From the NCBI RefSeq assembly GCF_022605165.1, contig NC_063076.1, forward strand, positions 1,240,001 through 1,304,000: 64,000 bases of DNA, in the 5' to 3' direction. Under the pieces are notes generated by a model. It was not told the origin of the DNA. It saw only the letters and a program-made list of their open reading frames with translations, and did no database searches. Position numbers and translations under genes: made by a program. The DNA comes from Purpureocillium takamizusanense (Eukaryota > Ascomycota > Sordariomycetes > Hypocreales > Ophiocordycipitaceae). Shown here piece after piece: positions 8,782 through 20,067 of the stretch (its first letter is position 1; each line of letters begins with the position of its first letter).

Positions 8782-11700
8782 GTACGTGGGCTGGTTCAGC
8801 GCCGGCTGTGGGTAGGCTTGGCCATAGTTCTGGGAGAAGTCTGGGGCGTATTCGCCGCTGTGGCCGTAGGACGGACTGTGTTGCGAGTTGAAATGTGAGA
8901 AGCCCGGATCGGCGCCCAGAAGGGACTTGCGAGAATCTAACCTGGTAGCCAGGGCGGGCGACTGTTTGACCCCAACCGGGAGTCTACGGCGGCAGCGATG
9001 GCTGGTACTCGGAACGACAGGCAGCGGGCACGGCAAGCCGAAGGATGGCTAAGAGAGGGCCGACTCTTCTTTCGCGTGCGTGCCGAAGAGACGGCGCAAC
9101 CCGCGAGAGCGAGCGGTTTCGGTCGTGTGCTCGCGTTGAACTAAGGGGGGAAGAGATCGCGACGCAGATCAGACGAGGCGAAACTCAACAAGAAATGGTT
9201 CGGTTGGCTGGCTGCTGCGAAATGCGTTGGAAGGCGAGGGCGGGACCGAGGCGAGGATAGGGCTAGACAAGATGAGGGGGAGGATGAGGAAAAGGATGAT
9301 GATGGAAGGGGGATAACGAACGACAAGATCAAAAGATGCGGGTTGGATGACGGGTGACGGTGAGGAGGAGTGGAGGAGGTGCTCTGTTTGCGGGATCAGG
9401 GCTGGCCGGGGGGGGCTCTCGGGGGCCGGACAGGAAAGGACGGGAGGATTTTTGTCGGGGGCGGCGGCAGGACATCAGCAGCCAAGGCAGTGAGTACGTG
9501 CCCGGCCCTCCACCTCACGGCTGGGTTGTCTGCCTTTGAGGGTCGTCGGCGTGTCAGTGGATACCTACCTAGGTCAGTAGGTAGGTACTACTCTGCTGTG
9601 CGAGCCGACAAGACCTACCTGACCTGAGCAGCACCTCAACTTCAACTTGGGTGAGCTGCACTGCACTGGTGAAACGGAGGGCCGGGGTTCGGTGGGGCGC
9701 AGGGAGCTGGAGGCCCACGGGGCGGGGGGGGGGCTTGCGGCCGTGGTGGTGCGAGGGAGGGAGAGGGAGGATGGAGGGCCCGAACGTCCACCGTCGTGTC
9801 AGCCCGGGCGGGTGCGCAGCGCAGTGGAACACGCAAAGGAAGGTCAGCAAACAACAAAGAAAAGAAGAAAGGAAAAAAAGCCCGGGGACCCGCCACGCGT
9901 GCCTCTGCTTGGCTGGGCTGGGCTGGGCGGCCGGCCAGGTGCCAGGGGTGGTGGGGGGGACGCCGCTAGGCTAGGCCTCCCGCTGTGGCGGGCTCGAGGC
10001 AAATGCCACAGGGGCAGGGCAGGGCAGGGCAGCAATAAGGGGTGGCTGGCGACCCGGCAAGGCACAGGAGGGTTTTCGGGGCCCGTCTTGCCCGTCTTCA
10101 GTTTTTGATGGATGGCAGCGCATGGACGACAGCCTCGCACCAGGACGGAGATGGTGTGTCTTGGAGGCATCTGCGCGTGTCTGGCAGCAATAAGGTAGTT
10201 ACACACGACGCTTACTCTGCACTACAGGCACTACAGGCACCTACCTAGAAGGTACGTACCGGGTGCCTTGTCGTGGCACGGGCGGCGACTCCACCCAGTG
10301 GATGGCCGTTTGGCAGCCCCAGTGGATCGTCAGGTCAACTGAGGTGTGTCCAACTGCCAGCAACGGTGCCCGGGAAGAATACGAGCATGGTTCATCAGTG
10401 CAGTGGCTCTTCTCCAGCAGCCGTGGGGATCTGATGGCACCGAGGTGAACGGCAACCTGCTGTGCGTACACGCACACCCTAGGCCACAAAATACTCGGTA
10501 AAGTAACATGGCTCATTTTGCACATTCGGGACAGGAGAGATGAAGCGCCGTACGCCTTGAGAACGACGGCGTCACAGAGGGCACAATGAGGCGCAGCACA
10601 AAAAACATTTGCATACCAAGTTACCGGCACCATCGTCGCGAGCCGGCGAGCATCACGGGCGCCGGGGGACGATCTCGACAATTAACTCTACCCTCTACGA
10701 AGTAACACAAATACCGTCTAGATTCCACCAAAGCACAGCCACCCACCGAGCGTCAGTGGGCGAGTGAGCAACACAACAAGCACAACAAGGTTGCAAGGCA
10801 GTCTTTTGTTGGCGACAATTGTGGCGCGACTCGAGGAGGGCTGTGCCTGCGCGACCACCGGAGGACAAGGACAAGGGGGGGTGCCACCATGGAACTGCAA
10901 CGCAGCCAACAACCCACCAACAACCTGCTGTACATACGCGACAAACCAAATCAAGGGTGTTTTTTGCCTTTCGGCAGCCGCGCCATGCAGTGATGAGTCG
11001 CCGCCGCCGGGACGCCGCTGCAGCAGCCCTGTTCGTGTCGGGGAAGTGTATGTATGGATCTGCCGGGCTCTCATCAGCAGCATCACGTCACCGTCCTTTT
11101 TTTGAGCGATAGATACATACGTAGCTGTGGCATCAGCCTCTCGTATATTGCCTAGGGCTACGAACGTATATGTATGTACGAAGTACGGGGGGGGGGCGGG
11201 CCGCAAAGACCTATTTGATCCACACAGCTCGCCAGCCCAGAGATCCCTGCCCTTGGCGCAGCTCATTTCTGGCAGACGCGAGACTGATGAGAGAGAGGCT
11301 CACTGACATGGGAGAGAAAAGAAGAAGAAACGGGCCTCGTCCGCTGTGTGTTTATACTCGGCGGCCCCGTGCAGCTGATGCGCAAGACAAAAAGGTATGA
11401 CGGACGAGCAGCTACCCGCAATCCTCCTACTACTACTACCGAGTTATCATGCACGGCATACGACTCGCCGTTGCCCTCTCTGTTAATCTGTAACATGGGA
11501 CTCCCTCCTTCATGCTGTAACCTCCTCTTGAGACGAGGCGAGACGAGACGAGACGATACAGGAGTCCAACCCCCGCTCGCCTTTCGGCGCGCTCCCTTGG
11601 TTCGGCGACGACCAAAGTGTCGCGCATCCCCGCTCATGATCTGGTTCGCCGGCAGATCTGACGACGGAGCAGACACACACACACTTAGTCGATAGGATGG

Positions 11701-12354
11701 ACTCAGGCAGCGACGTTCGTCGCCACGACTCAGCCTAACAAAATCATCGCAATGGAATGTGCGTCGGTCGCGCGCGCGTGGAGGGGTCCGAGTGTCCGAG
11801 TGGTTCGCGTGCTCGTCGGGCGCGCCACCGCCGCAACCCCCCCCTCGGGGCTGGCTGGCGCTGGAATGCCCGTGAAAGTCTGATGTCACGCGCGTGCGTG
11901 TCACCTTGATGACTTTGAAACGCGCCTGCTTGAGAACAGCCTCTTTGTCTGTTTTCTCGTTGCTGTGCCGCATGAGAACAACCACCTTCATCTCGGGCGG
12001 CGCCTTTCAATTATATTTCTCAAGTACGTCATGTAAGCCGATGGAGATTTCATTGTGTGGCCACGCGACTCAGCTTCGCATAAGAAAAAAGCTCAAAGCT
12101 CGCCTATACAGGAGTCAAAGCATTGCTGCCACGCACGCGCCGCTTTCTAAATTCCTCTCATACTACGTAATGTAATGCCTTGGGCCACGTGGGTCATCAA
12201 AGTGGCCTGCTCTCAGAATACGCACAACAGTACAGCAGTATACGGAGCTGCGGGCCATCATGCTACACGAGCGCGTCACGGTCCAACTCCCTCATCAGCC
12301 CGCGCGTCATTCTTTGCACGCATCATCCCTGTCGTGGTCGGGGGCATCGCGTAG
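8782..12354. other. Gene-free spacer (3.6 kb)
   Basis: Upstream region of the UPF0658 gene followed by low-complexity spacer: G-rich blocks near 9400-10040 with repeated GGGCT/GGGCA units, several CCTACCTAGGTAGGTA-like strings (near 9560 and 10240), and a TACGAAGTAC motif at 11176-11186. ORFs here are short, overlap on both strands and show no protein-like composition. I find no tRNA. Confidence 0.5.
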
Positions 12355-13340
12355 TTACATAGCCATCCACTCCAAGGTAAGCATCTCCTTGACGCTGCAA
12401 CGCTGCTCCGGCGGCCAGTACGCCAGCATCGGCCGCAGCACAGCGAGCAGAGCCTCCTTCTCGGCCAAAAGTCATCGTCTCCATCTCATATGTCTTGCGC
12501 CCTCGCCGCATGGCGTCCTCAAACTGGTACGTAGTCAAATGTATAGACGGGAAACGTCATCGGACTGGATAGGTTCGCCATCCTCCGTACAGTCCTGTAA
12601 GCGCGCATCCCACTTCCCCCACCATTCGTCGCGCAGCTTCCCCCCGAGCGCTTGGACCTGCATCCACGTCGCCGTGTCCTCGGTGCATCAGGACGTATCG
12701 AACAGTGAGCGGCTGCTGGGCGAAGGTTGCCCAGACGGCACACATGTGAGGGGTCCAGATGTCGCTGTGGAACGACCTCGGCTTCGTGGGCTCAAAACCT
12801 ACTCTCTGGGCGTGCGACACTCGAACCTCGACTCTTGCGAGGGGACGGTACGATTCGCCGAAGTCAGCGAGGGCGATGTGGGCGTCCGACAGCGGGAGCT
12901 TGTTGATATGTTCTCTCCATGGGGGACAGACGGGCAGCCTGGCGACGCGTGGGACGCCCGCTGAGATCGGCCTGTCGTCAAATGTCTGGACGGGCTGGAG
13001 CTCCGGCTCACCGCAGTAGGCCGACAGCTCCTCGTCAGACCGGGCCTGTGGCAATTCATGCGGCAGTCTAAGCAGGGCTTTGCCGAAATGGAAGGTCTAG
13101 GACGCCGTCAAGTCAAGTCAGTCGAAGGGAAGCGACACACCGCGAAAACGGGTACTACGTAGCGCTCACCTCCGTGGGCGAATTCCCTGCCCTGAAGGTA
13201 GGCAACCGCGAGCATCAATTGAGCGGCGATGGCACTCGCAACGGGTAGCATCAGTGACCAGGCACGTATGGGTTCCACGGGGGCCATCGATGCGGAACGC
13301 GACGAGAAGAGTGGGCATCATCCCTCGCCCCAAGGCGCCG
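12355..13340 (-). pseudogene. Relic of an SRPK-like Ser/Thr protein kinase
   Basis: Fragments of one fungal SRPK-type kinase are read in order on the minus strand but in different frames. They are GRGMMPTLLVAFRIDGPRGTH (about 13330-13260), then after a shift ASAIAAQLMLAVAYLQGREFAHG (catalytic-loop approach), FHFGKALLRLPHELP after a possible intron, GEPELQPVQTFDDRPI, ADFGES (the DFG motif, near 12855), and FEPTKPRSFHSDIW. The 3' part follows in another frame with stops: LRDEWWGKWDARLQDCTEDG, and finally LRPMLAYWPPEQRCSVKEML..EWMAM with a stop at 12355. Loss of frame at several points and absence of an intact HGD loop and APE region show it is not a functional kinase. The 5' end of the relic is not recognisable. 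Confidence 0.72.
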
Positions 13341-14822
13341 CCATCGTCGTCGCCATTGTCGATTTCGATGGCCGTGGAAACGGGCGTCCGAGTCAGCCAT
13401 CCCACTCCCATTCGAAGACTGCGGTGCCGGTTTGTGCTCGCAGGGCGATGTGCCGAGAGCCAATGCCTACCGTTGGGTCGAAATGGAACAGTATACAACG
13501 TCGGAAGCTGGAGCTGCTGCGGTGAGAGGACAAGGAGGGCGAAAGCCGTGACAGCTCTTCGAGGATACAGACGACGATCTCATTGTTACTGTGGCCGAGA
13601 ATATACAGTAGCTGTCATCTGGGCCCACGTGAATCCAGTCGATCGTTGCGCGCTTCGCATGGGAAGTAAATACATTCCAACTAGGGCACCAGCATCGATG
13701 CTGTAAATGTCTCGAAGTGGGCGATGTAGTTACTGCAGAATATCTTTCGAGCATAGATGCCTTTTTCCTCCGGCAACCAGCCAGTTGTCATCCGGTGAGG
13801 TCACTAATCCAACACGTCTTCTAATAAAGCACGCGACCACGGATTCTACTCTTCTCGGCGTCCTCCACTTCGCCATTTACACATCGATGATGTCAGATTC
13901 GTCGATGTCTTTAGTATAGGCACCCTCTTATCGTACTATGCCTTGATCTTTTGTTTTCTTTCTAGAATCTTATGCTATTTCGCACAGACACAACCTTTGC
14001 GTGCGACTGGCCGTCCCATCATGAATTCTACGGTGGCCGCATCATCAACAAGGTCAAGACCAAGCTCGGATACCATCACGCACCCCAGAGCCCGGCTGAT
14101 GTCGAGGGAATGTCCCGGGCCAGGCAGTCTTCATGCAACCCTCATATCCGAAGCCTGCCGCACACGACGGAATGCTTTCCTGGTAGAAGAAAAGGACAAA
14201 CCACAACCAGGGGCCGTTGACAACGGCCGTCCAACAAATATTTGAGTCTGCATAAACGCCCGTATCAAGTAGATGCGCGCAAATGCCGCCGGTGCTGGGG
14301 CAAAATCCTACGACTACTACGACTACTGCTACTACTGCTACTACTGCTACTACTGCTACTACTACAATGCATTGCAGCGTGCAGACCCCAAGGCATGACT
14401 CGTCCTCGTCCGACGTGCCTACCTACCTACCTACCTACCTGCTCATGTGTCGACCGACTGGGAAAACTGGCTAGAGAGAAACGTCGGCTGTCGACTCATG
14501 CTGTCGTCTCTGATAAAAATGCCCATTGCTTTGCACCGTATCAAACACTCTCCTGCGCCAGCCGGTGAGATCGGGTCGCTTCCGGGGAAGGACTCATCAA
14601 GAAGAGCTACGTATGTACCTTATCGGGGAAGGGCTCCACAAGTCAAAACGGCGGGCGGGCTGGCCATCGAGCTTCGGCTTCATCCCGACGATCATACACA
14701 CATCCTTCAGATCTCGTTCGTCCTCGGACAGGCCCACTCTCAAGTTTAAGCTGCGAGTCTTTATGCATGGTAGCGGAGGACATAGCAGTAATTCACAGCC
14801 CGAAACTACCCCGTCTAATCAT
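13341..14822. other. Spacer between two gene relics
   Basis: No recognisable protein fragment. Contains an imperfect CTACTG/CTACTA trinucleotide array (about 14308-14365) and a CTAC tetranucleotide run (about 14420-14440). The left end may contain unrecognisable 5' parts of the kinase relic. Confidence 0.4.
14308..14365. repeat. CTACTG/CTACTA trinucleotide array
   Basis: Imperfect triplet repeat of CTA, CTG and CGA units, about 60 bp, not inside any recognised gene. Confidence 0.85.
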
Positions 14823-16415
14823 TCATTTCTCGAATGAATTCCGGAGCGCATCGTCGTACGCCCTCTTGTCCGCGAGCTTCTTCCGGACCATACCCTCCGC
14901 GCCCGAGCCCCAGAATGTCGATATGACTGCCGCAGTCTTGGTTGAGATGGACTTGGGTGGGCAAAAATGGTTTTGAAGTAACAAATACATGGCATTTACG
15001 GATGGCACGCAGTCCCAGAACCACACGCCTCTCGTCTCCCACATGTCGTGCATGGCTGTTGAGAGCGTGGTGCCGTGCCCCATCGTCTGCTCCTCCTCCT
15101 CCTACTCAAACATGCGCATAAACTCCCATCGCACCTCATCGAAGCGGCCCATTTCGTCGCCCTCGACATCGTCAATGGCACAGCCCGTCAGCCAGTACGG
15201 TGCCTCGAGCATCTCCAGAGGCAGGGCGCATGTGCACACAATGTCGATCAAGCCCGTCACGTTCCACTCGTCGTCGACCAGGAGGTTGCTCGCATGCAGG
15301 TCGGTGAGCTGCAGCACAAATGGCCCGTTACGCAGGTCTCGTCTGACGTGACGGTGGGACAGGACGCGGAGCAGGGCTGTCACTGCCATCTGGCCGCGGC
15401 CGTCGTTCTCGCTGTAGATGGCGTTTGGTTGGCTTAGAAAGCGATGGTCGTGGAAAGTGAGCATGTCGGACACGAACGCGTCTGTGCAGCTGTACGTTTC
15501 GTCCCTCACCATAGTACGGGGAGCGCCGTCATTCTCTAGAATCATGACGCTACAGGAGAGCGGCCTGTTTGTCAACGTGACTGTGCCATCGTCGTGGAAC
15601 TGGAAGGATCGGATGCGCGCCTGTGGAACGCGTGCGAGGGAGAGCATGAGGCGCGAAATGCCTCGAAGGAGCCGTTCTCTCCGTGTTTGCTCTCCGCGAA
15701 ACGCATCAAAGGTGTCTGATAGCATGCGGCCCGTTTCGAGGCTCAGGTATTCCAGCACCATGTAGGCCGAGCCCAGTTGGTGTGACGGCGGATTCGGAAC
15801 ATGGTGCGATGGCAGCGGGAGTCCAAAGGCCCGACAAAGGGTCCGCAGGATTCGTCGGACAATTCTGCCATAGAAGGGATCGTGTCTCGTGTGAGAGTAA
15901 ACTGGACTTTGTCGGCAAAGCCCCTCGGTGAGTAGCAGCGCGAGAGGCTCTCTTACATGTCGACCGCCGAGAAACCCAAAGCCATGGAGATGGGGAGTGC
16001 GAATCTCGGGACAATGCTCCTCGAACCAGACATACGCGCCCACCTCGCAGCCCAATTTCTAATTCACGCTGCCGGAGTATCTGGCCTCAGCAAGCTTGTA
16101 GGGCATGGGGCCGCGCACGATGACTCTGCCAGACGAGGAGGCGTGACCGGGCCTGACGTCGACCAAGACGCAGACATTGAAGCTTCCGCGGATCCAGCGC
16201 TCGGGTGGGAGGACGATGCACGTATCTTGAATGCCTAGTGCCAGATGATGCTTGACGAGGCCGGCAATGGAGCGTCGTTGCTCCCACAGGTGTCGGTAGA
16301 GGGACTTGGTTGCGGGCCAGTAGGGGGCTAGGTGGTTGATGTTTTTTTTCTCCTCATCGAGAACCGACAAGAGGCTCATGAGGTCTCGGCCATCAATATC
16401 CAGCGCCGGCGGCAT
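14823..16415 (-). pseudogene. APH-family phosphotransferase gene interrupted by two in-frame TAG codons
   Basis: One frame runs from ATG 16415 to a stop at 14823 (530 codons) with no frameshift but two internal TAG codons at 16061-16059 and 15104-15102. Sequence on either side is collinear: MPPALDIDGRDLMSLLS at the start, KLAEARYSGSVN-stop-KLGCEVGAYVWFEEHCPEI, LQLTDLHASNLLVDDEWNVT (the aminoglycoside-phosphotransferase catalytic segment), MRMFE-stop-EEEEQTMGHGTT, and MWETRGVWFWDC to the end. This matches a large fungal APH-like kinase family of unknown substrate. The second metal-binding motif reads LIDIVC where I recall LID-L-E-W in relatives, which supports decay. Alternatives are rare stop-codon readthrough or recent inactivation. 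It lies beside the kinase relic with no intact neighbour. Confidence 0.82.
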
Positions 16416-17654
16416 TGCGGTGGCTGAGAGAGGGTTGGCTCGACGCCGAGATAGGGGCCCCTTATAGTTGATGTCGCAGACCAGACTAGAAGCCTGCAGC
16501 CGGTCTCATCGTCATCTCGCCGACGACTACAACCCGGCGGCTAAGGGTTTAGGATCAAAGTCAGAGGCCATATCCGCGTTGCTGTCAGGTGCTCCACGCG
16601 TCTTGCTCGAGGTGGAAAGATGTTGGGAGCACCATCAACGCATCATGCCGCGGTGCATAGGCAGTACGTATGTTGGATGGAAGGCGGTTAGACGGCCGGA
16701 CACTTCCCGGAAGAGCGTCGCGTGGCAGCAAATCCATCCCGTCCAAGTGTGGGTGGCCCCCCCTCGGCCCCTGTCGATCGAGGGGGCGGCCAGTTGGACT
16801 GAAGCGACATCACGTGCAAAACCCAGGTCCAGTTAGTAGTTAGTTAGTGTACCGCTGTCGACTCAGCGTCATCAGCGCGTTAGTACTTCCGCCCACCCTG
16901 CCGTCAGTCACTCATCAGCGACAACTGCCCGTCTAACGTGTCCCAAGTGTTGGCTACGGAGTACCAAAAGCAAAAAAAAAAGGACAACAGCCGGTAGGTA
17001 ATAGTCTACCGTGCCAGTCCGTCATCAAAGCGAGGATGCCACACGGCCACGCGATGCCACGCCTGATTTACAACAGAAGCGACGGGGCTTGCTGGCCAGG
17101 CGTTGTTCAGTGGCACTTATTACAGGTCAGTCAGCCAGACAACCGGGGCATCGGGTCTCTTCCGAAAGTCTCGAGCCAGCTACTAGGTCGGCGCCACCTA
17201 CTGTCGAACCCAGGCCGCTGGGCAACAGCTGAGCTGCTACTGCTGCAAGGCCTGAGGCGGCCTAGCTAAATAAGGTGCCTTAGTACGAAGTAGCCTGGTG
17301 TCCATACGAGCAGCCGCGCCCGCAGCCTGAATGCGAAAACGACGTAGTAACTCGGCACTATAACAACCCAAGGCCTGGCATATACCTCCACCATAACCGT
17401 AGCTCCCTTGGGCCTCACGTAAGACAGACACCACGGTCAGCTCCAATCTCACCAACACCATCCCATCTCATCCACACATTGACAATACCGTCCCGTCGCA
17501 TCCGGCGCATCACGCATTGCTTGGTAGAGATAAAGAGCCGCCACACCCTCGGACCACGAAACCTGCTTGCTGCCTCTGAATCCTTCCGGCGCCCCTCGAC
17601 ACCCCATCATCTCATCCCGTCCCCCCCGTGTCACGTTGGCTCTCCCCCTTCGCC
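16416..17654. other. Spacer / upstream region of the amidase gene
   Basis: Between the divergent APH pseudogene and amidase starts. Contains TACGGAGTAC-like (about 16955) and GTACGAAGTA (17283-17292) motifs, an A-run at about 16970, and a C-rich leader just before the amidase ATG. No gene seen. Confidence 0.45.
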
Positions 17655-19896
17655 ATGCAGCCTCCGGCCGACTTCGCCCACTACCCGAACCCCATCGAGG
17701 GTCCCGAGACGGGCTACAATCCCAAGCCCGGCTCCAACCCGGTGCTCCGGGGTCTGCCTCTGGCCGGCGCCGCCGCCCTGTACGCTTCGCCCGCCGGCTG
17801 CCGGAACCCCCCCCCCTTGCTTCGTCTCTCGCGCGTTACCGATGTTGTGAAAGACAGACAGACCCATGGTCGTCGCTGACGCAAACATGTGCAAAAGCAT
17901 CACGAGATCCGACTGGGTTGCCCGCTACTTCTGGAACAATGCCGGCTTCGGCACCATCAAGGACATGCCCGAGCTCGATGACATGCCCTACACGTTCCAT
18001 GTGCGTCGTCCACCCAGCATCGCAGTCATCATCATCACTGCTCCTCCATTCCAAGCTCCATCCTTGCTGACCGCGGAAAACCCCCTCACCGCGTCCAGCC
18101 CGTCGTGACGCCGCTGGGCAAGACGGGGCCCATGCTCGAGTTCGGCCCCGAGCTGGTCACGCCTCGGGCCTCTTCCGCCTCCTCCTCCTCCTCCTCCGGC
18201 TCCAAGGGACGCTACTACACGGCCGCCGACTACCACGCGCTCTACAAGTCGGGCGCCGCCACGCCCCTGCAGGTCGCCCAGGCGCTGCTGCCCCTGACGC
18301 TGCCGAGCAAGGACGCCGACGCCCCCCGCGGGCGCTACGAGGACGCCTGGGCCGACGCGCACGGCAACGAGGGGCTCGCCCTCGAGGCCGCCCGCGCCTC
18401 GACGGAGCGCTGGAAGGCCGGCAAGCCGCTCGGCGTCCTCGATGGCGTGCCCGTGGGCGTCAAGGACGACGTCGCCGTCGCCGGCTACCGGAACCACTAC
18501 GGCCTCAAGTACAACCCGGACGTGCCCTGGTTCAAGGTCCATGACGAGTCTGCGTGGCCCGTCAAGACCCTGCAAGAGGCTGGCGCCATCGTCCTCGGCA
18601 AGCTGCGCATGCACGAGATGGGGTCAGGTGAGTGATCGCTCCTGTTGTTACTGCTTTCGAGTCGGACTCGGGCGGGTGCGTATACATGCAATACTGACTG
18701 AGCTCACTTCGTCATGTTAGACACCAACGGGCTCAACGTACGGCAACCCCCTCCCAGGTTTCCCCCCGTTCCCACCATCACATCATGTACTCCCACATAG
18801 TGGCATGGCAGCCGAGACTGACAGGACTCCTTCTCCCCAGGTCGCCCAGGGCACGCCGACCAACCACCTCAACAACGCCTACTACCCCGGCGGCTCCTCG
18901 TCGGGCCCCGCGTCGGCCGTGTCGGCGGGCCTCATCCCCATCGCCGTGGGCACCGACGCGGGCGGCAGCGTGCGCATCCCGGCCACCTTCAACGGCATCT
19001 ACGGGCTCAAGACGAGCCAGCACCGGACCGTCTTCATGAACCATACCATGTGCATCACCGGACCCATCGCCGCCACCGTCGCCGACCTGACCATCGCCTA
19101 CCGCGTCATGTCGCAGCCCAACCCCGACTGCGCCACGCAGGGCCGCTTCGCGCTATCGCTACCGCCCGCCCCCTCGGCCAAGAAGACCATGGGCGTGTAC
19201 CGCGACTGGTGGCGGCACGCCGACCCGCGCGTCGCCGCCGCCTGCGACGCCGCCGTCGACTGGCTCGCCGCCGAGCGCGGCTACGAGGTCATCGACATCT
19301 CCATCCCCTACCTCGTCGAGGCGCAGCTCGCCCACGGCACCATCTGCATCGCCGAGATGGCCGAGCACCTGCGGCGCCGCGCCGGGGGCGACCCGGCCAA
19401 CTGGCTGTCGCTCGTCGGCCCCGCCAACCGCATCACCCTGTCGGTGGCGCGCCAGACGCCCGCAGGCGACTACCTCAAGTACAACGCGCTGCGCACGCTG
19501 CTGATGCGGCACCTGGCCTTCCTCTTCCAGAAGCACCCGGGCCTGCTCATCGTGACGCCCGTGACGCCGCTCGTCGGGTGGCCGCGCGTCCCCGGGGACG
19601 AGAGCCGCGGGCTCAACGACGCCAACACGACGCTGCGCAGCATGATGTACATCTTCCTCGCCAACATGACGGGCACGCCGTCCCTGTCCGCGCCCGTCGG
19701 CTACGTCGAGCCAGACCAGGGCGAGGGCAAGCTGTCCGTGGGCCTGCTGGCCACGGGCGAATGGGGCAGCGAGGAGCAGCTGCTGAGCTGGGCCGCCGAG
19801 ACCGAGGAGTACCTGCACGACGTGTACGAGGGAGGGCGCCGGAAGCCCGACGCGTGGCTGGACGCCATCAATGTGGCCAAGGCAAGCAAGGACTAG
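17655..19896 (+). CDS. Amidase-signature family hydrolase
   Basis: Five exons (17655-17779, 17898-18000, 18099-18627, 18721-18737, 18841-19896) give 609 residues. All introns are GT..AG; clear CTGAC-type branch sites are visible in each. The catalytic triad of the family is present: Lys198 (GVPVGVKDDV), cis-Ser277 (PGGSSSG) and nucleophile Ser301 (GTDAGGSVRIP). The Ser277-Ser301 spacing of 24 equals that of fatty-acid amide hydrolase. Such enzymes cleave carboxamides to acid and ammonia/amine; the substrate cannot be told. The N-terminus (NPVLRGLPLAGAAAL..FWNNAGFGTIKDMPEL) is typical of a fungal subgroup of long amidases. Exon 4 is only 17 nt and is needed to read GSDTNGLN-VAQGTPTN, just before the catalytic Ser loop. 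Very GC-rich third positions. It converges closely on the DUF7721-like gene. Confidence 0.88.
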
Positions 19897-20067
19897 ACGC
19901 GCTTTTGGGGGGACAGGCGGCGGGCGGCTTAGACGCCGCTCAGGTTCGGGACTGTGTATATCAAGCGGCCGGGCCAAGGTATCTGTTTCCATGTTTCTCT
20001 GGCTGTTTAGTAACTTAGTATTTACCTTTGAGCAGCCCGCGTCCGCAAGAGACTCTTGTCCGCTCCA
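19897..20067. terminator. Short convergent 3' region, amidase / DUF7721-like gene
   Basis: Only 171 bp separate the two stop codons, so the 3' UTRs probably overlap. No unambiguous polyadenylation hexamer stands out. Confidence 0.35.

Noticed and set aside
12557..13054. 165-codon frame considered as an intact small kinase
   Set aside because: It holds only the DFG region and then leaves the homologous frame; the remaining kinase parts lie in other frames with stops, so it was called part of a pseudogene.
19050..20018. 322- and 277-codon frames overlapping the amidase last exon
   Set aside because: Arg/His-rich or Gly/Val-rich shadows caused by strong GC bias at third positions.
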